A stretch of 64,000 nt of DNA from Hydrocarboniclastica marina. GTDB lineage: Bacteria > Pseudomonadota > Gammaproteobacteria > Pseudomonadales > Oleiphilaceae. Made by a program: the position numbers and the translations under genes. Positions within the stretch are counted from its first letter, which is position 1. The number at the start of each line of letters is the position of its first letter. Shown piece by piece: positions 10,383 through 18,892 of the stretch. The stretch spans positions 2,516,692 through 2,580,691 of the forward strand of contig NZ_CP031093.1 in assembly GCF_004851605.1 (NCBI RefSeq), read 5' to 3'. The notes under the pieces are model-generated. The model was not told the DNA's origin and did no database searches. It worked only from the letters and a program-made list of their open reading frames with translations.

Positions 10383-11153
10383 TTACTGAAATCGGGCTAT
10401 GAAATGGGGATTGAGCAGAGTTTCTTCCTGATTGTAGAGAAGCGGATCGCCTTTGACTGTGCTGATCCGTCCGCCGGCTCCCAGAAGGACCGCATGCGCT
10501 GCAGCAGTATCCCATTCGGAAGTGGGTCCTAGCCGTGGGTACAGGTCAGCTTTACCTTCGGCGATTCGGCAAATCTTGAGGGAGCTCCCGGCCTGGACCA
10601 GTTCAACCGGGCCCAGCTTATCGATATAGGCACGAGTTTCTTCATTCAGATGGCTCTTGCTGGCCAGAACGCGCAGCTTCGATGCCGGGGCTGATACTTT
10701 GAGCTCGCGCACGGTTCCAACGCTGCCTCGGTGCCAGGCGCCAGTGGCTTCACCGCCCCAGTAATAGTCACCGGTGACAGGCACACTGACTACGCCGAGG
10801 ATAGGCTGGCCGCCCTCGATCAGAGCGATGTTTACGGTGAACTCGCCAGAGCGGTTCAGGAACTCTCGGGTTCCATCCAAGGGATCGACCAACCAGTAGC
10901 GCTGCCATTGCTGTCGGGTTGACCAGGGGATATTCGCGGCTTCTTCCGAGAGTATGGGTGTGTCAGGTGTGAGCCTGGTCAGGCCGTCCATAATGATGTG
11001 ATGGGCAGCCATGTCGGCAGCGGTGACTGGGCTGTTATCGCCCTTATACTCTACGGCAATGACTGTCCGGTAGACCTCGAGAATAGCCTCTCCCGCGGCT
11101 TCGGCTATTTCCAGAAGCTCAGGGATGATTGCCTGGATTGCGTTCTTGTCCAT
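10383..11153 (-). CDS. cysQ: 3'(2'),5'-bisphosphate nucleotidase
   Basis: A 256-residue inositol-monophosphatase-fold enzyme. Metal-binding motifs EEAANIPW (Glu) and WLVDPLDGTREFLNRSGEFTVNIALI are intact, as is the C-terminal SEWDTAAAHAVLLGAGG. CysQ hydrolyses 3'-phosphoadenosine 5'-phosphate, a by-product of sulfate assimilation. It is transcribed leftward but separated by 200 bp from the chain-length gene, so probably independent of the O-antigen operon. Confidence 0.94.
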   Translation of the reverse strand: MDKNAIQAIIPELLEIAEAAGEAILEVYRTVIAVEYKGDNSPVTAADMAAHHIIMDGLTRLTPDTPILSEEAANIPWSTRQQWQRYWLVDPLDGTREFLNRSGEFTVNIALIEGGQPILGVVSVPVTGDYYWGGEATGAWHRGSVGTVRELKVSAPASKLRVLASKSHLNEETRAYIDKLGPVELVQAGSSLKICRIAEGKADLYPRLGPTSEWDTAAAHAVLLGAGGRISTVKGDPLLYNQEETLLNPHFIARFQ

Positions 11154-11506
11154 ATCGCGGGACCTGTTCGATAGATTGCGATTGCTCTTATCAAACGGAT
11201 TTTATCACAGGGGTAAACGGCAGCTACTGAAAGCCCGAACTCTGAAGCGAGGAGGAGCGTCGACACTAGGCCTACGGAATGATCAGCTTCGTATCCGGAT
11301 AGCGCTGTCTCAACTGTCGTTGCAGCGTTTCCTTTGCGTTGTTGGCGACGTATGAAGGGGCTTTTATTGCCGTAGATAGGCCAGATTAAGGGCCAGCGTG
11401 CTTGAGATTGAGCCGAACATTTGAAAGCTGAAATTTGAGACTTGAAATTTGGCGGTTGAAAGTTAAAAGGCGAGTGCTGATGCGCAATCCCGCCTTTTCG
11501 TCCGGC
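11154..11506. other. Intergenic stretch without a supported gene
   Basis: No reading frame here has a convincing start, ribosome site or family resemblance. The part at 11400-11470 holds a loose repeat of TTGAAA/TTGAGA/TTTGAA words about 15 bp apart that forms no clean stem. It may be a decayed repeat array. Confidence 0.4.
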
Positions 11507-11788
11507 CTATTCCAAAACGATAGTTTTGCGATTCTTCTCGATCGTTGAGGCGCCGATGCCTTTGACGTTAGCGAGGTCGTCAACGGCCTTAAAAGAACCG
11601 TTGGCTTCGCGGTAGTCAACGATGGCCTGGGCTTTGCTGGCGCCAATGCCTTCAAGCGACTCTGCGAGCACTTCGACAGTAGCTGTGTTGAGGTTAACGC
11701 TCCAGGTGGCGGGTTCTTCCGCGAGGGCGAGACCACTGACCATCAGGGAGACAAGCAAAACTAAGCTAGCAATAATATTGCGGTTCAT
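11507..11788 (-). CDS. ComEA-like secreted helix-hairpin-helix protein
   Basis: A 93-residue protein with a signal peptide (about residues 1-23, ending LALAEE) followed by two helix-hairpin-helix motifs: VNLNTATVEVLAESLEGIG and LANVKGIGASTIEKNR. This is the ComEA/YbaV fold that binds double-stranded DNA in the periplasm during uptake. The protein is a single domain without the membrane anchor of Gram-positive ComEA, as usual in gammaproteobacteria. It stands alone between two intergenic stretches. Confidence 0.9.
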   Translation of the reverse strand: MNRNIIASLVLLVSLMVSGLALAEEPATWSVNLNTATVEVLAESLEGIGASKAQAIVDYREANGSFKAVDDLANVKGIGASTIEKNRKTIVLE

Positions 11789-11881
11789 TCTGGCAATCCT
11801 TTCTGAGTTTTATAGGTAGGTTTTAAAAGTGCGTTGGAACGCCGGAAGGAGTCGAACCAGAACTTTGCAGGTAGTCGGGTA

Positions 11882-12010
11882 AAAAATGGGGGCGCTCAAT
11901 CCCTGAGCGCCCCCATACTGAATCCCAAGGATTCAACCCTCTCACATGCCTGATCCTTCAGGCCCGGACACTTCCCTGTGGCGCATCCCTGTGCTGCTTC
12001 GCGTCCATGC
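11882..12010 (-). ncRNA. Candidate RsmY/RsmZ/CsrB-type small RNA sequestering CsrA/RsmA
   Basis: On the minus strand about 130 nt run from near 12010 to a perfect rho-independent terminator. Six GGA motifs occur (ATGGAC, AGGGAT, AGGGAA, AAGGAT, GGGATT, AGGGAT), several in hairpin loops. CCTGA-AGGA-TCAGG presents a textbook ANGGAN hexaloop, CAC-AGGGAA-GTG presents another, and the terminator loop carries AGGGAT. The length matches Pseudomonas RsmY/RsmZ. A GacA-type upstream site lies 57 bp before the proposed start, and a TAAACT -10 (12018-12023) with no good -35 fits an activator-dependent promoter. The RNA would titrate the translational regulator CsrA/RsmA. The 5' end is estimated. Confidence 0.75.
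11888..11914 (-). terminator. Rho-independent terminator of the Rsm-type sRNA
   Basis: An 11-bp perfect stem (GGGGGCGCTCA with its complement) closes a 5-nt loop. Read leftward it is followed at once by ATTTTTT (11887 down to 11881). The absence of a coding frame upstream shows it ends an RNA, not a gene. Confidence 0.85.
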
Positions 12011-12066
12011 ACAGCCTAGTTTACGGATTTTTAATTCGTTAGGAGTACGACATTGACCCTTTGTTT

Positions 12067-12084
12067 TGTGCGATATCTCTTACA
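12067..12084 (-). promoter_or_regulatory. GacA-type upstream activating site
   Basis: The minus strand reads TGTAAG-AGATAT-CGCACA. The known GacA box is TGTAAG-N6-CTTACA: the left half is perfect, the spacer exact, and the right half matches 4 of 6. It lies upstream of the GGA-rich sRNA candidate. Confidence 0.7.
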
Positions 12085-12207
12085 AAGGTGTGGGAGATTG
12101 GCTTGTCGGGTTGAGGTTGGGTTTGGGAAGCGGCTTGATTCAATGGCCACAGCAGACTTCAGGCAGGGTTCGCAACTTGCAGCACGGGCTATTGCGTAGG
12201 TGCAGGT

Positions 12208-12294
12208 GGTGCGCAATGCGCACCCTACAGGAGTTGAGGCCAACCTTGATTCACGGCCCTACTGCGGACCTGAGTAGGGTGTGCAATGCGCACC
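12208..12294. repeat. REPIN (inverted pair of REP palindromes), left of RAYT
   Basis: Two palindromes in opposite orientation: GGTGCGCA/TGCGCACC followed by CTAC at 12208-12228, and GTAGGGTGTGCAATGCGCACC at 12274-12294. Each has a GTAG tetranucleotide on the outside of a GC-rich stem, the hallmark of REP sequences mobilised by RAYT transposases. Confidence 0.8.
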
Positions 12295-12344
12295 ATGGGC
12301 GTTTACTCGGGCATAACCCGGCCAAGCGCGCGCATCCTTTAGCC

Positions 12345-12896
12345 TCATTCGCCAAAATCACCAGTTATATTCTCGCCTGCGCCCCAACCCTGTTCGTAGA
12401 AGCCGGCGTTGAGGTAGCGGTGGAAAGATGAGTACGGCCAGTCCTCAGGGCGCGACACTAGCCCATGCTTCACTGGGTTATAGTGGAGATAGTCGAGGTG
12501 ATTATTGAGGTCCCGCTGGTCGCGGATTTGGTGTTCCCAAAAGCGTCGTTGCCAGAGAGTATTTTCGCGTCTTCGCTGCTGAGAGAATGATTTTGGAAAG
12601 TATGCCCCTGCATTTTCATTCAAACGCCTGCTGCAGGCCGCTTTGATCATTCCCCACCGCTTGGAAAAGTTGTAGTGCGATTCCGGCATTGTCCAAATAC
12701 AATGCATATGGTCCTGCAGCAGCACCCAGGCGTCGATACGGAACGGCATTTTCGCCCGAACTTCGGCAATGCTTTGGCGCAAATCAGCCCGTACGGCTGA
12801 ATCAGTCAGAATAGGCTGGCGCTGATACGCGACAACAGTGAAAAAATAGCTGCCGCCGTGCTGGCGAGTTCGAATATAGTCCGCCATCCGTGGCAT
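12345..12896 (-). CDS. REP-associated tyrosine transposase (RAYT)
   Basis: A 183-residue Y1 transposase related to IS200 TnpA. The HUH motif is HMHCIW (about residue 65), and the late LDYLHYNPVKHGLV block carries the catalytic tyrosine. RAYTs are domesticated single-copy enzymes thought to nick and spread REP sequences. This copy is flanked on both sides by REPINs with the matching GTAG tetranucleotide. The start at 12896 (MPRMADY) follows the family pattern; another ATG at 12887 has a better-spaced GGAG. A longer upstream frame has no family support. Confidence 0.92.
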   Translation of the reverse strand: MPRMADYIRTRQHGGSYFFTVVAYQRQPILTDSAVRADLRQSIAEVRAKMPFRIDAWVLLQDHMHCIWTMPESHYNFSKRWGMIKAACSRRLNENAGAYFPKSFSQQRRRENTLWQRRFWEHQIRDQRDLNNHLDYLHYNPVKHGLVSRPEDWPYSSFHRYLNAGFYEQGWGAGENITGDFGE

Positions 12897-12992
12897 TCTC
12901 CGAAATTTATGAGATGTGTTCGTGCGTTCACAGAGCGGTATGCTCAAGCGCAGGAGCTACGCGAAGTCAACCAGCTAGTAAACTGAAGGTCT

Positions 12993-13068
12993 GGTGGGCA
13001 GTGCCCACCCTACGGTATTGGTACCTGCTTAGCCTGATCGCACGCCGACGTAGGGTGCGCTGCGCACC
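12993..13068. repeat. REPIN, right of RAYT
   Basis: GGTGGGCA/TGCCCACC plus CTAC at 12993-13013 faces GTAGGGTGCGC/GCGCACC at 13050-13068. The stems differ from the left REPIN by a compensated change (GGGC for GCGC), so base pairing has been kept. Confidence 0.8.
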
Positions 13069-13190
13069 TTGGCACGTGGACCAACATGAGCGTTCAACGG
13101 TACGCATCTACTAGCTGGCAGTTCGGGAATGGGCGGACGACCTGACTGATTACGAATCAGTTGCTCCGGCAATCGGCAATTTCGAAGAGC

Positions 13191-13577
13191 TCAGTCTACC
13201 AGCAGGTCATCCACATCAACATCAATCGCTCCAGCGAGTGCACGCAGAACGCGCGTAGAGCCTGCTTTTTTAAATGCTTCAATCTGAGATATATATGACT
13301 TTACTACGTTTGCGGTGGCACCCAACGCCTCTTGGGTCATGCCGCGATGCTCTCGCCAGACCTTTAACGGATGCTCATCGCCCGACAATAAGCGATCAGT
13401 GACCTCAGCCGGTACTCGTTCATCATCGCCCCGAGCAAGCTCTCTCATCGCTTTATCAGCGTCGGTTAGGTCGATAGCATCTTCGGCCAGCTCGAGGAGC
13501 TTCAGGCATTCATCATAAGGGATGACCGCGTACTCTGGCTTGCCTTCTTTCTCAATGATCTGGATCTGGATACGCAT
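13191..13577 (-). CDS. XRE-family antitoxin-like protein, apparently orphan
   Basis: A 128-residue protein. The N-terminal half (IQIIEKEGKPEYAVIPYDEC) resembles the toxin-neutralising arm of RelB/HigA-type antitoxins. The C-terminal half is a helix-turn-helix of the XRE class (WREHRGMTQEALGATANVVKSYISQIE). It should bind its own promoter. No RelE-like toxin lies on either side, either because the partner was lost or because the gene is a solitary regulator. The surrounding DNA is repeat-rich. Confidence 0.75.
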   Translation of the reverse strand: MRIQIQIIEKEGKPEYAVIPYDECLKLLELAEDAIDLTDADKAMRELARGDDERVPAEVTDRLLSGDEHPLKVWREHRGMTQEALGATANVVKSYISQIEAFKKAGSTRVLRALAGAIDVDVDDLLVD

Positions 13578-13668
13578 TGCTCATCCGCTTACAAACCAAA
13601 TCTTTAGATAACAAAAACAACATAGAGTTGCGGTCGAACATCGGCTGGCGTCAGCGAGGCAACTCCGC

Positions 13669-13860
13669 TCATTGTGGCTTTTGCGTGTGACCGACTGAAA
13701 CCGGTGCGTCTTCACCGTGAAAAACCGCCTGACCATTCTCCCAAGTGACGTAGTAGTGCCCTAGGCGTCGTTTACGGTCCAGTTCACGCTCGACGGCACG
13801 GGTCAAGGCTTCCAGCACTGTCTGGGCTGTGATCGGCTGGGAGATTTGGTCAATGGTCAT
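13669..13860 (-). CDS. Small protein downstream of the zeta-toxin gene, possible antitoxin
   Basis: A 63-residue acidic/basic protein ([30 protein letters not shown]). Its ATG overlaps the zeta-gene stop (ATGA), so it is translationally coupled. Small proteins of this shape, with a helix ending in KRRLG and a short strand, are often seen beside chromosomal zeta-like kinases. A role as antitoxin is inference. Confidence 0.6.
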   Translation of the reverse strand: MTIDQISQPITAQTVLEALTRAVERELDRKRRLGHYYVTWENGQAVFHGEDAPVSVGHTQKPQ

Positions 13861-14469
13861 ACTTCGGACTCGCTGAGCAAGTGGCTGTAGAGATCCTGGT
13901 CACTAATTATCCGGGACCCGTTTCGGTTTTCAAAGATCAATTTCGGCGGCGTTCGGTCGTTCATAAAACACGCGCAGTGGTCTACGACGGTACTGAACAA
14001 ATTCAGCAGGTTGTTCAGGCTCCGGGGAAACCTGCGCAATATATCTTTTTCCGGAATGTTATGGCCTCCATGCGACACTCTTTCTGCCACTCGCAGCTTG
14101 GACAATTCTTTGTTTGGCAAAGCGAGGTATACAAGCTCCACATGCCAGGCATCGGCTTGCAAGCGCCTGATCAACTTGAGGTAACTCCTCCCAGATAGCG
14201 TCGTTTCAAAACTGAAGCTCTCCCGACGGGATATGCATTGCTCGATCTCCCTCAGGAACAGCCGGCTTGCCGCAATCAGCTCTTTTTCGGGCGCGAAAGG
14301 AGAAAGGCCAGCGGCAATCAAGTCAGCGTTGATAAACCTATCGATCACGGCGATGTGTGGCAGAAACTCTCTGGCAAAGGTTGTTTTACCAGACCCGTTT
14401 TTGGTTCAAAGTCGAGGAAGCAGAGGTTGAAGCGACCCACGTGTTGGATTATCGCCGGCCCAAACTATC
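13857..14469 (-). pseudogene. Zeta-toxin-like kinase broken by a 61-bp inversion in its P-loop
   Basis: The open part (13857-14348, plus in-frame codons to about 14400) encodes a zeta/UNAG-kinase-like protein: [34 protein letters not shown] and [27 protein letters not shown]. Upstream the frame meets a stop. The missing N-terminus, reading CWIIAGPN, lies on the other strand at 14440-14465. Flipping 14401-14461 restores a continuous frame from a TTG codon preceded by AGAGG, with the intact Walker A AGPNGSGKTT, giving about 192 residues. GTTT (14397-14400) and AAAC (14462-14465) flank the inverted part. As it stands the toxin should be inactive. Confidence 0.8.
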
Positions 14470-14835
14470 GTAGCCGTTCTCCTTGGGAGACGGTACCTTG
14501 TAAGCCAAAGCAGATACTTTTTTGTTCGGTCTACTTGAGGCGACTTTCAGCCATGGCCCCGGTGCCTTTCGGCCACGCCGAAGATGAATTTCCGGCTACT
14601 TTTTCTCGGTATTGCTGGTGACGGGTAGTTTTCGAGGATGGAGGGAATTGGTGCCGAAAGGCGGCATCGATTTCATGTCGCATTCTATACCATGCTATCG
14701 CCATATCACTGATCTGTATTATTTTTTCTTCCTTCCGACTTAAATTCTTATATCGTTCTGTCTCATGAAATAGCACGCAGTAACGTGTTTTTTGTGGGGA
14801 TAGATGATGGGTATTGCAGTCGGGAGGTTATTGGA
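14470..14835. other. Gap between the zeta-toxin remnant and the integrase gene
   Basis: No convincing gene. This is where the left attachment site of the integrative element would be expected, but I see no tRNA 3' end and no direct repeat matching the right side near 33.1 kb. Confidence 0.4.
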
Positions 14836-15864
14836 ATGCCGAAGATGGTAGTAGAAATGAGCGCGCTGGAAGTCCGCCGGCTCGGGCATGGGACAGTTAA
14901 AAAGACAGGCCGTAAATCGAAGCGTGGTCAGCCAACAACCGCCCTGCATGCAGTCGGCGGAGTTTCAGGTCTTTATCTGTGTTGCCGCCCGCCGGCCGCG
15001 CTGCAGGCAACAGGGGCGCGTTCCTGGATTTTAAGAACCACCGTCGGGTCACGACGCGTCGATCTCGGACTCGGTGGATTTCCAGATGTGACGCTGGCAC
15101 AAGCTCGGGAGCGAGCACGGGAGATCAAAGAACGCATCCGTTGCGATGGCTATGATCCCATTGCTGCAAAAAGAGCTACGAAATCTGCTCTGATCGCAGA
15201 GCAAGCAAAACAGAGAACATTTGAACAAATCGCGAAACAGTATTACGAAAAAAAGTGTCTTGAGTACTCTGGGCGGGATCCGCACAAGCAAGCACGACGT
15301 CTCAAACAGCATCTCGATGATTACTGTATCCCAGCTCTAGGGCAAATCATTATGGGCGAGCTGAGTCCCCGCCACGTCGTGCAGGCTCTCGGACCGATCT
15401 GGGTGAAAAAAACGCCTACCGCTGAACGTGTGCGAGCCACTATCGAGAATGTGTGCGAAATTGTTAGAAATGATGGCGTATTGACGAACGGATTGAACCC
15501 CGCCCGTTGGAAGGGCAACCTTGAACACTTCCTGGCAGACCCAAAAACCATTCATTCCGAAGAGCATCAGCCAACAGTCGGCTATGAGGCGCTTCCGCGA
15601 TTCTGGAATTTGCTAATAGATCGCGACACGATCCCCGCCAGAGCACTAGAGTTTCAGATACTTACAGCTGCTCGCCCTGGAGAAGCCCGGTTTGCTGAAT
15701 GGCAAGAGATAGATCTAAAGGAAAAAGTGTGGACTGTGCCCGGCTGGAAGGTCAAAGGCAGGAAGGATAAGCGCAAAGACCACAAAGTCCCACTGACTGC
15801 CCGAGCCCTTGAGATTCTTCGGTCTATACCACGAGATGGCGGTAGTTATGTAAGCGTCCGGTGA
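14836..15864 (+). pseudogene. Tyrosine integrase (P4-like), 5' part, split by the IS66-mer unit
   Basis: N-terminal two thirds of a DUF4102-type tyrosine recombinase. It contains the arm-binding domain (ALHAVGGVSGLYL, ARSWILRTTVG, LGLGGFPDVTLAQARERA), the core-binding domain, and the first catalytic box ILTAARPGEARFAEW with its arginine. The start at 14836 is preceded by GGAGG at 8 bp. After 15849 the frame enters the insertion and stops after four foreign codons. The rest of the gene resumes at 22974 in the same frame. The joined product would be about 451 residues, normal for the family. The integrase is therefore disabled unless the insertion excises precisely. Confidence 0.93.
15842..15849. 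repeat. 8-bp target site duplication, left copy
   Basis: GTAGTTAT stands immediately outside the left end of the insertion and again at 22966-22973 outside the right end. Eight base pairs is the duplication length known for IS66-family elements. Confidence 0.95.
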
Positions 15865-15900
15865 ACCCATCTTGAGCCTGGCGGTTTCGCCGTCAGGATA

Positions 15901-15926
15901 GTGTCCACTTATTTTCTAGTGGACAC
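15901..15926. promoter_or_regulatory. Hairpin in the tnpA leader
   Basis: GTGTCCAC and GTGGACAC form an 8-bp stem around a 10-nt AT-rich loop just 5 bp before the tnpA start. It could block translation from transcripts entering from outside. This is a sequence observation only. Confidence 0.5.
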
Positions 15927-15931
15927 TTAGC

Positions 15932-16300
15932 ATGACCAACGTAAGCGTAACCAAGCCCTACCAACGCCGTCGCCGTTTTTCCCGGGAGTTCAAAGCCGAG
16001 ATTCTCGCTCAGTGCCAGGAACCCGGTGCATCCGTTTCCCGGGTTGCCCTGGACAATGGCCTCAACACCAACATGGTCCGGCGCTGGATCAGCGAGGCGC
16101 GGCGAGCGGGCCAGGCGTCGTCAGCCGCGTCGGCCTTCGTGCCGCTGAGCCTGCCGGCAGCCAGCCCGTCCCGCAATCCAACCGACCCGCGTCGCAGCAT
16201 CCGCATCGAGATTCCCCGTGTCGGGGGCGCGGTGGTGGTGGAGTGGCCGGCGGAGCAGGCCCATCAGTGCGCCGCCCTGTTGCGGGACCTGCTGGGATGA
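15932..16300 (+). CDS. tnpA: IS66 TnpA accessory protein
   Basis: A 122-residue protein with a helix-turn-helix at RRRFSREFKAEILAQCQEPG..VSRVALDNGLNTNMVRRW and a basic tail, the usual OrfA of IS66 elements. Its stop overlaps the tnpB start as ATGA, the standard IS66 arrangement for coupled translation. Confidence 0.92.
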   Translation: MTNVSVTKPYQRRRRFSREFKAEILAQCQEPGASVSRVALDNGLNTNMVRRWISEARRAGQASSAASAFVPLSLPAASPSRNPTDPRRSIRIEIPRVGGAVVVEWPAEQAHQCAALLRDLLG

Positions 16301-16632
16301 TCCGCATCGATGAAATCTGGCTGGCCACCGAACCGCTGGACATGCGGGCGGGGCCGGATAAGGCCCTGGCCCGGGTCATCCAGGTCTTTGGCTCCGCCAG
16401 GCCCCATTGCGCCTACCTGTTCGCCAACAAACGGGCCAACCGGATGAAGGTGTTGATCCACGATGGCCTCGGGATCTGGCTCTGTGCTCGCCGGCTGAAC
16501 CGGGGCAAGTTCCAGTGGGGTGAAGCCTGGCGTGGTGACCAACTATGCCTGACCCAAGAGCAGTTGTCCGCCCTGGTTCAGGGCCTGCCCTGGCAACGCC
16601 TTGGCGCCGCCGGCGTTATCGCCATCCTGTAA
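16297..16632 (+). CDS. tnpB: IS66 TnpB accessory protein (Orf2)
   Basis: A 111-residue protein starting MIRIDEIWLATEPLDMRAGPD and containing RPHCAYLFANKRANRMKVLIHDGLGIWL, diagnostic of IS66 Orf2. It is required with TnpA for transposition in studied members, by an unknown biochemical role. I start it at the coupled ATG at 16297, not at the longer out-of-family upstream frame. Confidence 0.93.
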   Translation: MIRIDEIWLATEPLDMRAGPDKALARVIQVFGSARPHCAYLFANKRANRMKVLIHDGLGIWLCARRLNRGKFQWGEAWRGDQLCLTQEQLSALVQGLPWQRLGAAGVIAIL

Positions 16633-16707
16633 CCACAAGCTGAGTGAACTCGCCATAGCCAAAACTGCGAATCGCCTGCCGCACAAGGGCTTGGCATACT
16701 ATCGGGC

Positions 16708-18375
16708 ATGACTCAGCGCCCCGATATCAATCAACTCTCTGCCGATCAGCTCCGTGCCCTGGCCACCGACCTGATGGACTCTCTGGACGTCCGGGATCAA
16801 GTCCTGAGCCGGAAAGACCGAGAGCTGGTGCGCAGCAATGCCCTCATCGAAAAGCTGACCCACGAAGTGGCCATCCTCAAGCGCCACAAGTTCGCCCGCC
16901 GTAGCGAACAGCTGGATGCGGTTCAGGGTTCCCTGCTGGACGAGCTGATCGACAGCGACCTGGCCGCCATCGAGGTCGAGCTGGATCGGGCCATGACGGA
17001 GGCGCAGAAAGCCGCCCGGCCCAAACAGCAACCCAAGCGGACGCCGCTGCCGCCAGAACTGCCCCGCACCCTGATCCACCATGAGCCGGAGAACACCCAG
17101 TGCCGCTGCGGCTGTCAACTTAAGCGCATTGGCGAGGACGTCAGCGAGAAGCTGGACTACGTGCCCGGCGAATTTACGGTGGAGCGCCATATCCGCGGCA
17201 AATGGGCCTGTGACACCTGCGAAACCCTGATCCAGGCACCGGTCCCACCCCAGGTCATCGACAAGGGCATCCCCACCGCCGGCCTGCTGGCGCAGGTGCT
17301 GGTAGCCAAGTACTCGGATCATCTGCCGCTATATCGTCAGGAACGCATCTTCGGCCGTGCTGGTCTGGAAATCCCCCGTTCCACCCTGGCCGAATGGGTC
17401 GGTGCCTGTGGTGTGCAGGTGCAGCCCTTGGTGGATGCGCTGAGAAATAGCCTGCTGGAACACCCGGTCCTGCACGCCGACGAGACGCCGGTCAGCATGC
17501 TGGCTCCGGGCAAGAAAAAGACTCATAAGGCTTACGTCTGGGCCTACTGCACCACGCCGTTCTCGGACCTGAAAGCCACCGTCTACGAGTTCGCGCCCAG
17601 CCGGGCGGGCGAGCACGCCCGCACCTTCCTGGGCGACTGGCAGGGTAAACTGGTCTGTGATGACTATGCCGGCTACAAGGCCGGGTTCGGCAGCGGCATC
17701 ACCGAAATCGGCTGCATGGCCCACGCCCGGCGCAAGTTCTATGACCTGCACCAGGCCAACAAGAGTGAACTGGCGGCCCAGGCCCTGGCCTACATCGGCA
17801 GGCTTTACGAGATCGAGCGGGAAGCCCAGGATCTGCCACCGGATAAACGGCAGGCGATCCGGAAAACCAAAGCCAGACCGATCGCCGATGCCTTGCATCA
17901 GTGGATGTTGGTGCACCGCCAGAAAGTCCCGGATGGCTCCGGCACAGCCAAAGCGTTGGCTTACAGCCTCAAGCGTTGGGCCGTGCTGACGCGCTACCTG
18001 GACGACGGGGCCGTGCCCATCGACAACAACCGGGTGGAAAACCAGATCCGGCCCTGGGCACTGGGGCGATCCAACTGGCTGTTCGCCGGCTCACTGCGCA
18101 GTGGCCAGCGGGCGGCCGCCATCATGAGCCTGATCCAGTCAGCGAAGCTGAATGGCCATGACCCCTATGCCTATCTGAAGGATGTGCTGACTCGGCTGCC
18201 AACGCAAAAGAACAACGCCATCAACGAACTCCTACCACACAACTGGAAACCGACGATTACTGACTATAAAAAAGACGCTAGCCCAGGGGAGCACCCAAGA
18301 GCCAACAGTGACCAGAGTGCGGCGTTTGTTTTGCCTGCCGTGGCTGACCAACTGAACTCAGCTAATACATCATAA
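16708..18375 (+). CDS. tnpC: IS66 transposase TnpC (DDE)
   Basis: A 555-residue transposase. It has an N-terminal coiled coil (LIEKLTHEVAILKRHKFARRSEQ), a zinc-binding segment CRCGCQLKRIGEDVSEKLDYVPG..CDTC, and the catalytic core with LHADETPVSML (D), LVCDDYAGYK (D) and the terminal PIDNNRVENQIRPWALGRSNWLF (E). After LLPHNWKP, where most relatives end, there are about 40 extra residues of low similarity. I infer the frame has run into the acquired passenger DNA near 18.25 kb. Confidence 0.94.
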   Translation: MTQRPDINQLSADQLRALATDLMDSLDVRDQVLSRKDRELVRSNALIEKLTHEVAILKRHKFARRSEQLDAVQGSLLDELIDSDLAAIEVELDRAMTEAQKAARPKQQPKRTPLPPELPRTLIHHEPENTQCRCGCQLKRIGEDVSEKLDYVPGEFTVERHIRGKWACDTCETLIQAPVPPQVIDKGIPTAGLLAQVLVAKYSDHLPLYRQERIFGRAGLEIPRSTLAEWVGACGVQVQPLVDALRNSLLEHPVLHADETPVSMLAPGKKKTHKAYVWAYCTTPFSDLKATVYEFAPSRAGEHARTFLGDWQGKLVCDDYAGYKAGFGSGITEIGCMAHARRKFYDLHQANKSELAAQALAYIGRLYEIEREAQDLPPDKRQAIRKTKARPIADALHQWMLVHRQKVPDGSGTAKALAYSLKRWAVLTRYLDDGAVPIDNNRVENQIRPWALGRSNWLFAGSLRSGQRAAAIMSLIQSAKLNGHDPYAYLKDVLTRLPTQKNNAINELLPHNWKPTITDYKKDASPGEHPRANSDQSAAFVLPAVADQLNSANTS

Positions 18376-18475
18376 AGGTAGAGCGAGAGCTGGCTTGTTC
18401 GGAGCGGGAGAACAACCTGCTACGTGAGAACCCCCATAGAGCTTGCTGAATGACCGGTGAGTCCCAGCGGACACC

Positions 18476-18877
18476 TTAGTTCGCCCCGGACGACAAAATC
18501 TCGACGATAGGGCATTTGGGCACATTATCGCCGCTACATTGATTTGCCATCTCCTTCAGCGCCTGCTCCATACGACGTAAATCCTCGATCTTCCGCTGAA
18601 TGTCATCTACATGCCTGAGCGCGAGTCCCTGGACCTGAGCGCAGGTGTAATGGCCCCCATCGACCAGCCGCAAAAGATCCCGTACTTCATCCAGCGTAAA
18701 GCCTAGCCCACGGGCGCGGCGGATGAACATGAGCCGTATGACATGGCTTTCCTCGTAGCGGCGAAATCCGTTCTCGCTTCTGGGAGGATCTGGCAAGAGG
18801 CCAATGTGCTCATAGTAACGAATGGTTTCAATGTTGCAGCCGGTCCGTTTGGCCAGTTCCCCTCGACGCAATGACAT
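18476..18877 (-). CDS. merR: MerR-family heavy-metal regulator of the mer operon
   Basis: A 133-residue MerR protein: winged helix-turn-helix GELAKRTGCNIETIRYYEHIGLLP, a long dimer helix and three cysteines at C79, C114 and C122. C79 plus a C-terminal pair fits metal-sensing MerR members. The 8-residue spacing of the last two (MerR of Tn501 has 9) is closer to ZntR/CueR-type loops, so ions besides Hg(II) could be sensed. It is divergent from merT across a 19-bp-spaced promoter, the standard MerR control region. Confidence 0.88.
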   Translation of the reverse strand: MSLRRGELAKRTGCNIETIRYYEHIGLLPDPPRSENGFRRYEESHVIRLMFIRRARGLGFTLDEVRDLLRLVDGGHYTCAQVQGLALRHVDDIQRKIEDLRRMEQALKEMANQCSGDNVPKCPIVEILSSGAN

Positions 18878-18892
18878 AACTCAATCCCCGTC

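Noticed and set aside
10240..10515. A 91-residue frame overlapping the end of cysQ
   Set aside because: It overlaps cysQ in another frame and has low-complexity content.
16012..16632. A 206-residue frame spanning the tnpA-tnpB junction
   Set aside because: Its first part is out of frame with real TnpA; only the part from 16297 matches IS66 TnpB, which has its own coupled start.
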